Made by a program: the position numbers and the translations under genes. From assembly GCA_943737045.1 (NCBI GenBank), contig CALSFV010000143.1, forward strand, positions 1 to 64,000: a DNA stretch of 64,000 nt. The letters are read 5' to 3'. Below, in pieces: positions 38,001 to 49,305 of this stretch (positions within the stretch are counted from its first letter, which is position 1; every line of letters begins with the position of its first letter). The stretch is from Parapristionchus giblindavisi (lineage: Eukaryota > Nematoda > Chromadorea > Rhabditida > Diplogasteridae). A model generated the notes under the pieces. That model did no database searches. It saw nothing but the letters and a program-made list of their open reading frames with translations, and was not told the DNA's origin.

Positions 38001-41000
38001 CCTAACACCTAATCAATATATAGATCATTATAGAGTATATCAATATACTAACTATTATATTCACTCTTTCATACCAATTCATAATATTATTTTAATAGTA
38101 TTTAAATTAATAAGAACTTTTAGACAATTCAAAGCGAGTTTAGTGAGCGAAAACTCTAAAAGTTAGATTTGTGACTTTCTTATCACTCGATTAGATTGAT
38201 AATGATAATGACTCGAGAGTTATTATAATTGAATATGATATGATGACTTAATCACTTCATCACTATCATTATTAACACTATTATCATACTTTTGAGGATT
38301 TCTTCCAATGAAGTGTGATGAGCTTAATGAATACAATATGTATATAATGATATTCATAGGTCGAATAGCTAGGTTATCGATTTTCAAAATCCGGTAAGGT
38401 TTTTCGATTTTTGGCTAATTTGGCTCAAAATCCGGTTAGATATTCCGATTTTTGTGAAATTTTGGCTCAAAATCCGGTCAGGTTTTCCGATTTTTGTGAA
38501 AGTTTGGCTCAAAATCCGGTCAGGCTTGGTACTTTGTAACATACTTTTCGACCTATGATGATATTGTATGAAGAATAGAATAGATAGATAGATACCAGTT
38601 GGTATTCCAGTTGAAGAAGGAGTAGATGGAGATGACATAAATGATGATCGAGGAGTTCCAACTAGATCACATGTACGAACATACTTAAAGGAAGAATATG
38701 AATACAAGAGATTACGGTATCTATCATACTTGTAGAAGAAGTTTAATGGCCTCTTGTAACCATGATAAACGAATTGTAAGAACTCCATCAAATGCTCCTG
38801 GATTCTGAGTAATCTTAAAACGAAGAATCAATCGATCGATTATGGTACATCGATCGATAACTTACGAGATCAGCACAAGCAATAATCAATTCTTGTTGCA
38901 TAACAGCAGCTTGAGGCTCATCTTCAGGACAAGAAGAGAATAAAAGATGAACAATTTCAATTGGAGTTTGAGGTTTATTCAATGTAACCTCCTTTACTCT
39001 ACGATCTCCTAATGTTATCTACAATTAATCAATCAATAATTAATTCATTAATCAATATATTGATATTGATACCTGTTTTCCTCTAACTAACATACTAGTG
39101 ATACCAGGTGCAAGACTATTCATATTCTTCCTCAATCTTCCAGCACAATATCTGACTAACCACCACGATCTAATGGCACAAGCACGTCTATATAATCGAT
39201 CCAATTGATATGATAAACTTTCTTCAATATTATCAATTCATTATCATCAATCAATATAATCTTACGATCATTAACTACAAATTGAAGTCCTTTCCTTTTT
39301 ATCATTATCCATATAGCAAATGCAGTAGAACGAGGACAATCACAACTATCCTTTTTGATTATATCGATTAATTCATTATCAGAATGATTACTGTAAGTAA
39401 ATATTGATTGGATTATAATGGATAGAACTAACTGAAAGTGTGATTCATGAATTTCTTCATCAGTTCCTTCTTTGAGTGAAATATGAGAAGTGAATGTTTG
39501 ACCTCCCTTCAATCAATAATCATATATGAATATATTAGATATATACATACTTCATTTTCTTCAAGAGGAGATACATCAAAGTCTACATCATCAGAAGAAG
39601 CAAAATCCACATGTTCAATACATGATGAATTAAGTAGTTGCTAAACAGAAATAATACTTCCCCTATAGCGTATTCTTGTCCGGAGTCATTTAATGAACTT
39701 ATCAAAATACTTACATGAACTCTACCCAATCTAACTCTAATACCATTAACATATCCATTCTTGAGTTGAACAAGAAGATCAAGAATATGATCCAGATATT
39801 CACCTTACAATTCAATCAATATATAATCATTATCATATATTATATCAATATATACCAGCTACATTTTCTTCTCTTAATACAATACACATTGTAGGTCTTC
39901 CATCTAATTTCCATCTACGAGCAACAAATTCGATATCTCTCTTCAATAATAATATTATACAACTACTTATCGTATGAGGAATACCTTGATGTTATCAATA
40001 AGAACAGCTGGATCAGATGATAGATAGAAGTCTTTTACTTCAAATAGAAGAGGATAACATAGTATTGTATCTCCAAAGACACGGAATACCTCAACATCAA
40101 TTATTAAAATTATTTATCCAGTTCAATAATTATTTTTCATAAATAAAATAAATACCTTAGATGTTCCGAGAGGTCCGAAAGGTCTTGGAGGTCTTCCAGA
40201 TAAACCAAGTCTTTTATCACGACCAAGACATTCAAATACCTTAACAATGTATGATTAAGATTAATGTATAATGATTAATGATTACTTTAACCATCCTTGC
40301 ACTTGGCCATATCTGAATTGGTTCCACTTCATGAGGAGTTTGAGATGGAATACCATATGTTGATAACATTGACTAAAACATATAATCAATTATCGCATCA
40401 ATCAATAAATCAATATACTTGTAGTCGAGAGGATTCAGAAAGGATAGCAATCTGCACTACAGGATCAGTTCCATCCATACTACCCTCAAATGAAAAATCG
40501 ATAAATTGTATAGTTTAACAAAAAGAGTATACCTGAAAGGCAGAATGTTTATTGAGGAACTTAGGTCGATGACTAGCAGGCATTCGTCTATTGATTGGAT
40601 CAATATCACTCGGATGAATTACATTATTATGTAATAGAAGAAGAAGTATATACATTGCATTACTCCATAAATGATGACCAAATTCTGATGGTGACACCTA
40701 TGATATTGAAGAATATAAATAGAATAGAATAGAATAGAATAGAATACAGGATCCATATCAGTCGATCCTGGATGTTTCTTTTCCTCTTCTGCATTTACTT
40801 CATCTACATAATAACATTCTGGAAGAATGAATCCACCCGAAACTACAAAATAATCAATCCATTTCGTGTACGAGTCTCAGTAATCAAACCTGACGAATCG
40901 GTCAAAAGAAGTCCTTCCAATTTATTCCAATACGTTTCATAGATCTGTTCATCTCCTCGTAATTTAGCTGAAGTGATTAATAATCTTTGTTGATTCTGAC

Positions 41001-42549
41001 AAATAATCATACCAGTAATAGCAATATAAGCAAAAAATGAAGGGAATTGACATTCAATACTATCATATTTGAATGTTTCATGTTCTTCATAATATGGAGT
41101 TGTTGTATCTTCTAATTCAGTACGATAACCATCACGAAGAAATCTACAAATGTAATCATTAGAATAGATTATATGATAGAAAGATTCTAACCTCTTCATT
41201 CCATATTTTCCTTCCAAATGTCTAATACACTTATGTACAGTCTTCTCAAATGTCAATTTATCATGGGTAGCAAATGCAGGCCATCCTACTGTAATTAGAA
41301 GAGCAGAGTCTGTATTCTAAAAAGAATCGATTAGGGGTACGGTATGATATGATTGTACTATTATTGATTACCTTAGAATTGCTTTCACGAGGAAGAATAG
41401 TCTCAAATGTAGTACGATTTCTATTGTGACCATCGATATCAACATAGATGACAGATGCACTCGTACCACTTGATCCATATAAGTTGAATCTTAACACGAA
41501 ATAATGAATGAAAGATTACGGTAATCGATACAAACCCATTAATTGCTTCAAGTGCTGCTTTCACCATTCCGAGAGATGATGCGTGCAATTCAGGATGACC
41601 ACGATTATATCTATTTTACAATAATAATATAATTAATAAGTGATGGATACTGTACCTTGTCCCTCTTTCCCACATTCCAAAGTCCGGAGTACGGTATGTT
41701 CTTTCTATATAGAATACTAAATTCTGAACGAAGCACACTTCTTCATGTGTAAAGATTATCTAAAATATGTAAATTGAGAGATTAAAGATCAGAGATCAAA
41801 GATCAACCTTAGCTCCAGCAGATATCATATTAACTAACGCTAGAAGGTATAGAGCAATTAGATCCATTTGAAGATGGCCATATTCCTCAAAAACGTGTAA
41901 TCCATATTAAATTAACTTAGAATTGAAAGATTAAAATAAATGTTACTTGATCAGATGGCGATTCGAGACAAAGACCTGTATCTAGATTAAATCGAGCATG
42001 TAGAGCATATTGTGGGAGATTATTATTTTTGAACGTATTTAACTGAAATCAATACAAATCGATAACTGTATTCAAGATATACAGTATTACCGTATCAACC
42101 TGTTGCATCCATGAGAATAAAATACCTCTCATTGTCTTCACAGCAGATTGTCTCAATTCAGTCTGTCTACCTCTATCATCATCCATTCGTCTAAATATGC
42201 GTATATGCGTAATCATACAATTGATGTTAAGTACTTGTAAGCAATGGAACAAGCCCAGCATGCGATAGCACTGTAGATACTGTCTTTCACATATCCAACC
42301 GACGTTTCTTTGGAATATCGAGGAAATAATCCACTTGTTACACTTTGATAGTTCAGAATTAGATCTTGTGCTGAGAAAGAATAAAATAAAAGACTTACAA
42401 ACATGGAACTTACTGATGGCATAGATTTCATCGATCTTATGAACTGTCGAATCTTTAACTTCATCAATTGGAGTGAGATATGCCTGTGTTAACCTTCTTA
42501 ATCGCAATGAACTGACTCTCTTTCTCCGGTTTGCTAACGATTCAGGCAT
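35063..42549 (-). CDS. PHKB: Phosphorylase b kinase regulatory subunit beta
   Basis: A large regulatory, calmodulin-linked subunit of the kinase that activates glycogen phosphorylase in the cytosol. The N-terminal glucoamylase-like domain runs from about 42360 down. It shows [82 protein letters not shown] [20 protein letters not shown], and [19 protein letters not shown]. The middle contains [13 protein letters not shown] and [13 protein letters not shown]. The C-terminal part has [13 protein letters not shown] and TYLTKAIVELIL and ends in SCHVS. The last four residues, CHVS, form a CaaX-like box as in vertebrate PHKB. About 25 short exons. Several introns between 36.7 and 38.6 kb are enlarged by AT-rich repeats and two CATAGGTCGAA elements. 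The beta rather than alpha assignment rests on the C-terminal similarity. Confidence 0.9.
35345..35392. repeat. GA-rich microsatellite in PHKB intron
   Basis: Imperfect GAGAGAGG/GAAAGAGAG run followed by a G9 tract. Confidence 0.8.
37022..37180. mobile_element. CATAGGTCGAA-family small inverted-repeat element, copy A
   Basis: Begins CATAGGTCGAATAGCTACG and ends TTTTCGACCTATG, with internal AATGCGGTCAGG-type repeats. It lies in a PHKB intron. The central TA of the ends could be a duplicated target. Confidence 0.8.
37270..37590. repeat. Imperfect inverted repeat in PHKB intron
   Basis: TCAAGTGGAAAACCCTAA near 37372 pairs with GGGTTTTCCACTCGGGA near 37480. Flanking ACGTTTACGAAACGGGCGCACG and CGTTTCCCGAAACGG stretches also face each other. 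Probably a degenerate MITE, not classifiable. Confidence 0.5.
38355..38557. mobile_element. CATAGGTCGAA-family element, copy B (three internal repeats)
   Basis: CATAGGTCGAATAGCTAGG at the left and TTTTCGACCTATG at the right bracket three tandem ~48-bp repeats, each with CAAAATCCGGT and CCGATTTTTGTGAAA. It lies in a PHKB intron. Confidence 0.85.
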
Positions 42550-42859
42550 TCTGCAAGCACCACATAGTTTTATTTAAACTTGATTTTAGTAACAAAAACG
42601 AAGAAACACAAATTATAACAACAAACTGAAAGTCAGTTCACGTTCGTACAACGTAGTGTATTAAAATATATATATACGATAGAAAGTGGCTATCTGAATA
42701 ACTTCTGATGATTACCAAACTTACGACGTTTAGTCTGGCATTGTGCCAGAAATATTCGAAACGTTCGAAGCTAAATTGCTAAAAATAAATTTTTAAACAA
42801 TTTTTTTAACATTCGTGTCCTCGTAATTCACCGTCAATCTTCTAAATACATAATTTAAG
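42550..42859. promoter_or_regulatory. Divergent promoter region PHKB / SNRPD3
   Basis: 310 bp between two divergent start codons. AT-rich, with no specific motif recognised. Confidence 0.5.
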
Positions 42860-43842
42860 ATGACCTCGGTAGGAGTACCCATCAAGATTCTTCACGAGGC
42901 CGAAGGCCACATCGTCACACTAGAAACAGTGACAGGTACTCGATGTTAAGTAATCATTAGCAATACTAGCAATAATAACATTAGCAAGCCCAGAGTTGGA
43001 TTGGAGCCTTTGAACAGATTTAGGTAATCGGAATGCTCAGGTAACTGGGACAACGTAGTTTAGTGATTCCGATGGCTAAACTATGGTTACCGAATGACTG
43101 ATCTTTGATCTAGTTCGACCCTAGCTAATCATTAACGCTAAGATTTCAAATCTTTGATCGCTCCAAGATGTTACTTACATTTTTAACGCTCCTTGTGGAG
43201 TGTTGACGAAACCTTGCTGATGGAATGTGCTTATTTCTGCATGAATTGATAAACAATGTACAGAGTTTCAAACACAGACATTCATAGAAATGAGTAGGTA
43301 GAAGAAGTGAAGCTCAATTATATAACAAGGTAGTGAGTAAATGTTTAGCTGTTATCATGTCTAATCAACGCCTGCACACATTTCAAATTAGACTTTCTAC
43401 TTTTTTTAAAAGCAGATTATTTCAGGCGAAGTATATCGCGGAAAGTTGATTGAGGCTGAAGACAACATGAACTGCCAAATGTCTGATGTATGTGTGACAT
43501 ATAGAGATGGAAGAACTCATCAATTGGAGAATGTCTTTGTGAGAGGATCTAAGATCCGCTTTATGGTTCTTCCTGATATGCTGAAGAATGCCCCTATGTT
43601 CAAGAACATTGGAAGGGCGCAGAAGGTACAGTCTTCGCTTACTATCTTCATTTTTATTTTGAAAGGAAGGATGAGTTATTTAATTTGAGGGAGCTATTGG
43701 TATGGGTCTTGGAGATGGTGGACCACCAGTTCGAGGACGTGGAGGACCTCGTGGGGGTGGAAGAGGAACATCATTCCGTGGTGCACCTAGAGGAGCACCT
43801 CGTGGTATGTCAAGACCTGGTGGAGCCCCTATGCGTGCTTAG
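42860..43842 (+). CDS. SNRPD3: Small nuclear ribonucleoprotein Sm D3
   Basis: A core Sm-ring protein of spliceosomal U snRNPs. Three exons: 42860-42935, 43426-43625 and 43690-43842. Exon 1 gives [20 protein letters not shown]. Exon 2 gives the Sm1/Sm2 motifs ([20 protein letters not shown], then [20 protein letters not shown]). Exon 3 is the glycine/arginine tail with [17 protein letters not shown], a target for arginine dimethylation in known D3. It ends PMRA before TAG. The exon-3 acceptor is TTTGAG, and reading frame plus protein identity leave no alternative there. The first intron is ~490 bp, long for this region. Confidence 0.97.
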
Positions 43843-44139
43843 ATTCAATCCACGCAACCTTCTTCGAATAATGTTTTTGGTCCACGATCTCTTCCTTCCT
43901 TCCCTGTCTTCTTACATTCGTTCTTTTCGTACATATATATTATATTTTCCTAATGTAGAATTTCAATTCTGATTATGTCGACAAGTTGTTTCTCTATTTA
44001 TTGTATGAGTTGTTAATGGTTGTTCATCTTTTCGTCCATCTCTATCTGATAAACACTAATGCATCAGAATAAATGGGAAGGGAAAAGCGATGAAAGCAGT
44101 TGAATTAGCTTCCTTCCCTTCACACTTTGACTTGATACG

Positions 44140-44809
44140 ATGGAATCTCTGGTTGCGTCTGAGACTAGTCGTCTAGATAAAGAACGTCGAAAGATGATCA
44201 GAGATAGTTTTGAGTTTATGAAAAGAGAAGCGAATAAGAATGGTCTTGGAATCTTCATACGGTATTCATTCATTTTCTCATTCATCTATCGATTCTTCAC
44301 ATTTAGTTTGTTTGCCGAATTTCCCCATTACAAGAACATCTGGCCCAATTTCCGTGAGATTCCAGATTCTGCTTTGATTAGTTCAGATGGGTTAAAGAAC
44401 CATGCTAAGGTGTACATGGGTGGATTACGTGTAAGTTGATAGTTCATCTATCAATTCATTCCTATAACAGTTCATCTATCAATACTTTTATCTACAGTAT
44501 ATCGTTGATTCATTAGATGATGATAAGAAATTAGGAGAAGCAGTTCTTAAGATATCTCAATCTCATGCTAAATGGGGAATCAAGAAATATCATATAGAGG
44601 TCAGTCATTAATGTATATGTTCTTTGAAAGAATGATATTACTTTGAGAATATGGTTCCTGAACTATTAGAAGTATTGAAGCTGTGTATGGGAGGTAATTT
44701 ACCATCAGAAACAGCTCGATCATGGAGTATTCTATATGATATAATTGGTAATCTTATATTGACTATGCAGAAGAATAGTCGATATAACTCTCATGTAAGA
44801 GACTCATAA
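44140..44809 (+). CDS. Globin (neuroglobin-like fold)
   Basis: Four exons (44140-44261, 44307-44430, 44498-44599, 44648-44809) encode about 169 aa. Helix A is RKMIRDSFEFMKREANKNGL, followed by RLFAEFPHYKNIWPNF with the CD-corner Phe. LKNHAKVYMGGL carries the distal E7 His, and QSHAKWGIKKYHI carries the proximal F8 His. The GH region is NMVPELLEVLKLCMGG, ending in ARSWSILYDIIGNLIL. Both haem-pocket histidines are present, so haem and O2 or NO binding is likely, but the physiological role cannot be read. The exon-4 acceptor is TTTGAG. No signal peptide, so probably intracellular. Confidence 0.9.
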
Positions 44810-45219
44810 CAAGAGTCAAGGATGATGATTTATAACGGAAATGGTCGTCCATCTTTCATTCATATATACTCATTACGAATATTCATCATTCACAACACTT
44901 TATTCATTTACTTTGTAAACATTAATGTAATTGCTCTCAAAATACAATCATTCGACTAGACTTACACATGTCATACACAATACCTGTGCTATATACTATA
45001 TATTACATGAGAAGAAATATAACATCAAGTTGATAAGTGAGCACTATTAACATTTTAAGATCAAAGATCATTTACGACAAAAGAAGAGTAAAGAATAGTT
45101 GATTAGTTTTAGCATAGAATAAACAAAGGATTAAAGAAGATGATTAAATTATGATTAGTGCAACATATACAAAGAAGCTATTGACAGATGATTAATGTAA
45201 AGTATGAATAGATGAGACA
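44810..45219. other. Convergent 3' spacer globin / DCP2
   Basis: 410 bp of AT-rich 3'UTR-type sequence with no recognised feature. Confidence 0.55.
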
Positions 45220-48200
45220 TTATATATAATATGCTGGAACTCCTTCCAAGATAGAATCACCGTTCAACTGAAACAAATATTATGAAAACAAATATAAAGA
45301 TTGATCGATATGAATATAGAATAGTTAAATACATGATACCTTGAAGTTATTCCAAGCTGAACACATTTCAATACGAATATGTGGAGATGATGAAGAAGAA
45401 GGAAAAGGATAAAAGGATGGATGATTATGAATAAATGATATAGAATGAGATGATGATGGTCCACCTCCTCTTTCATTATCTAACCATTTACTTGTAGTTG
45501 ATGACACATGTACCATATCCATTAGAGGTAAAGTCATTTCCGGTCCTGAAAAAAGGAATGAATATGATGATGATGAAGACGATGATAAATATGATTGGGG
45601 GAAGATAAAGCAATCAAGTTACGACATATAGACAAATACGTAAATACCTTGAGAATATGAGGGAATACATCCTTTGATTTCTTCATCTCCATCTATACTA
45701 GAATCTCTTTCCATATGTTCACTAATATCACATTCACCACCTTCTCCAACTGCTGAAACATAACGTATACGATATACATACAAAAAAAAACTAATAATAT
45801 AGATATATGACACATACAATTGAATAACATTCGATTGAGAACATCTTCGATTTGACTAACAGAAAAAGAAGTTGAAGGAACTGATGCCCATACAGATGAT
45901 GGAATACTTTCTACAACTTTCTTCTCAAGATGAACCTACAGTAACCCTTGACATTATCTATGTCACTCATCATTTGACTACCGTACCTCTTTAGGTGCAA
46001 TATACACAGGTCTATCAGATGGAATACGAATAGGAAGAGGATGAGCTAGAGCTGTAGATGATATAGAAGGATTACGAGGAGTTGAGTCTATATTATAGAG
46101 ATCATAATATTACATTTAATAATATGATATAAATATTACTTTGAGATGAATTAGCAAGAATATGTGCAAGATGACTACCAGGTGGAGCACCTCCAGGACC
46201 ATTTCCACTATCTGGTAGAGGTCTATAAATATAATATATTATATCTTTATAATAAATAAATAAATAAATAAGTATGACATACTTGAATAATGTATCTTTA
46301 GGAGTATGTATACTATTATCATTAGATGTATCCATAGATGATAATACTCTATCACTTTCATTATTCACAAATTCCATCCATTTCTTTTCACTAGGAGATT
46401 TCTTCTCAACTTTAGTGAAAGCACTTGATTTCTTTCCACTTCCTAATGAAGGTACAATATTCTTTGATTCATTCTTTATTTCTTCCTTGTCTTTATCTCT
46501 TTTAACTTGTTCACGACGCACATAGTTCTAAAATAAACAACCATTCCATTTACAGGCTCATCAACCGACTCAGGTTACGCTATTTTTTAACATCACACTA
46601 AAACTGAAAATCGTATTAGAATACGTTTCTTGAGATCGTGTGCGTGAACGTTACTACGGATAAATTTGTGAATTCATTATTCTCGAAGTTTGTGCTCATC
46701 ATTAAGATATCGTACGATAGAGAAACAAAATGGATATAGATTGATATAGTATATTACTTGTATATCTTGAACAAATGGATATACTCCATAGAAGTTCCTA
46801 GCAGGAAATCCTTTATTAGAAGCAACTTGATCTGTTCGATCTAATGGAAGATCCCAGATATTAAACCATTTCATTTGTCTATAATAATATAAATGTACAA
46901 TTGTAAGATGAATATGTCTAACAATACCTGATTTCACATCTAGTTTGAGGAGAGAAATTATAATTTATGGGAACATCCTTCACTATATACAGTCTTATCA
47001 TTGTATCATTTATGAACTTCTTAAATCGAGATTAATTTAAATGAATAGAACACAAAATGTGTTGTAAAACCTGAATTCTATGTTCATTTCCATTTGAATG
47101 TTCACCAAAATCAAATCCAGTTTCTTCTCGAACTTCTCTCACAGCACATTCACGCGGAGCTTCTGATTCATTTACCTAATCAATATTATTGTTAATCAAT
47201 CAATCAATCGATAATGCTACAGTATACCTTTCCCTTTGGGAATCCCCAACTGTTTTTGTTGGAATAGTATCCCTGAACTAATAGAACATGATTGAGTGAA
47301 GGATCTAATAAAATTCCTCCGTATGTGGGTACAGTTGATTTATAATCTCTCCAATCATCAACAATCTAATAAAGAAATATATGATAAATACTATATAATC
47401 GTCAACCAATACTCTTCTACCTTATCAGCTTTATGATACATCACTCTGAGAAAGTCATTGTGAGCGAATATTTGTCTGCAAGATACAATTTAATATTCAC
47501 GGAATAGATAAGTAAGACTGACTTAAGAAAGTCTCTCATACTGATATTGTGACAATCTTCTCGTCCTTCTTGATTTACATAGAAGTCAATATAGAACCAA
47601 TGTGCTAGTTCTATTTGAAAACAGATTCTAGTCTCATCGAGACGCTACGAAGAAACATTTATTACGGTAAACAATCAAATAAAACGACCAAACCTCACTG
47701 TCTGGAATATTCATAATAAAACGGAAAGATATATTATCCAGAACATCTTCAGGGATCTTAGGACCTTTAGACACCGCTTCAGTAATGTTATTATTCTGCT
47801 AAAAACTAATCGAATAAATATGCTCAGAAGCTTCAATACATACCGAGAATTTTCGATCTCTTGATTTGTGATTAGAGGTATTAAAAACGACACTTTTATT
47901 ACTAGCGACCATTCTTGCAGCGACACTACTATCCTTGCCTCTCTCAAATATTATAATATATAGTAATATTCAGATCGTAATGAGTACCTTTAATGTTTCC
48001 TTCTTTGTATCTTTCCCTTTACAGTTATCTTGATATGTCTGTTGACTATTTGAAGTGGATGGCACATTGGGATGTCCTTGTGCAGCGGCAAGTTGGGCTA
48101 GCAAGTCCAAAACTCTCAAAAATACTAGATATTTACAAGAGGATGCATCGTTTAAAATCATAAATTATTCAACTGACTTGTTCGGGCGCTCAGGTTGACC

Positions 48201-48759
48201 ACTAACATTCTGATCACTTTTGGGTGGATTTGAAGCAGCAGTGTTTCCTCGTTTTGTTCTCTTACGCTTAAATTGGGCGATTTATATTGGGAATTGCAGA
48301 GATATCGAACCGTAAAGTTTCTTACTCCATTGAATATTTTTATAAATAACTTTTTGAAAGTTTCAAAACGCTTCAAGTGAGCTCAACTTGTTTTGTTTTC
48401 AATTAATGCTATTTTGTTTATCTGGAGATGTATATCCTTGGCTGTGACTCATTCTGTTGAAATATGATGGTTGATATGGGGTAGGCAAAATTACTAACTA
48501 ACTATGGGCATGATTAAAAAAATCGGGTACTGTGTACTCCGTTGCTAGATTTTTTTTTTAAATTTCAACTGCATCTCTCCTTCGTCGGTCCACAAAGGAC
48601 TCATCCATGGATGATTTCTTCAGATGATAAATATTGTATATAACATATAACAGCAATAAGAAACTTTGTGCTACGATACATTACGATCCGTGAGTTCGTA
48701 ATGAACAATACAATAAGGAATGATCAAACCTTTTTAGAGTCTGCAGCAGACGAGCTCAT
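45220..48759 (-). CDS. DCP2: mRNA-decapping enzyme DCP2
   Basis: A Nudix hydrolase that removes the m7G cap in cytoplasmic P-bodies. The proposed exon 1 (48730-48759) is [10 protein letters not shown], spliced to [19 protein letters not shown] at 48266. The DCP2 box-A helical domain follows: [51 protein letters not shown]. The catalytic Nudix box is [23 protein letters not shown], with the E..REvxEE glutamates intact. Preceding it are [20 protein letters not shown] and [16 protein letters not shown]. Box B and the long low-complexity tail follow ([17 protein letters not shown], then a serine-rich stretch). The tail ends [16 protein letters not shown], like the short C-terminal motif of animal DCP2. 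At least two acceptors are AAG or GAG (48266 and 47942 exons). The start is inferred. Confidence 0.9.
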
Positions 48760-48762
48760 TGT

Positions 48763-49142
48763 ATGATATTGGAAAAACTGGAAGGCGGAGTTTCAAAGTA
48801 TCATATACTAAATAGTGGAAGACGGCGACAATCACCAGACGGTTATGAAAATGGCGATCACTGCAGTGCACTGGAAAAATCTAGATCTGGATCAGGTAGT
48901 TTCGATGAACATAGTTTGGGTAGGTTTAGGAATTACTATCACGAAGATGCAGATGTTTAAAGCATTTTCAGATAATACAAAAATGTATTAAATAAATATT
49001 AACGTATCTTTATTGAAAAAAGGCTCGAGATCCAAGACTAGTCCAGATTGGCTGCGTAGATGGAAGGTTGTTGGCTGAGTATCTGCTATTGAAAATGGAT
49101 TTGATGGAGAGAGCACAGAGAAAAAGGCATTGTGAGTGCTAA
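48763..49142 (+). CDS. Small two-exon protein of unknown function
   Basis: I do not recognise it. Exon 1 (48763-48954) encodes MILEKLEGGVSKYHILNSGR and a serine/glycine-rich segment ending NYYHEDAD. A 68-bp GT...AAG intron joins, in phase, exon 2 (49023-49142), which reads ARDPRLVQIGCVDGRLLAEY and LLLKMDLMERAQRKRHCEC before TAA. The total is 103 aa, charged, with a probable C-terminal helix. Its ATG is only 3 bp from the proposed DCP2 ATG on the other strand, so one 5' end is wrong or the two transcripts overlap antisense. The J-protein gene starts 164 bp downstream. Confidence 0.5.
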
Positions 49143-49305
49143 CTCGGCATTATCGACATCTTTCTTTGTTTTATTACTCTTTGATATATGATAAAGGTGT
49201 TTGATTTTTTTGTGTAGTTGATATCATCGTTTGGTCATCTATATCTCTTCTATCACTTTTGAATGTATTTTAGGTGTCGGGTGTGGTCATTGAGAGCAGT
49301 TCCAA

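Noticed and set aside
38384..38791. 135-codon minus-strand frame with KPDRILSQ repeats
   Set aside because: Half is PHKB exon read into an intron, and the repeats come from the CATAGGTCGAA element.
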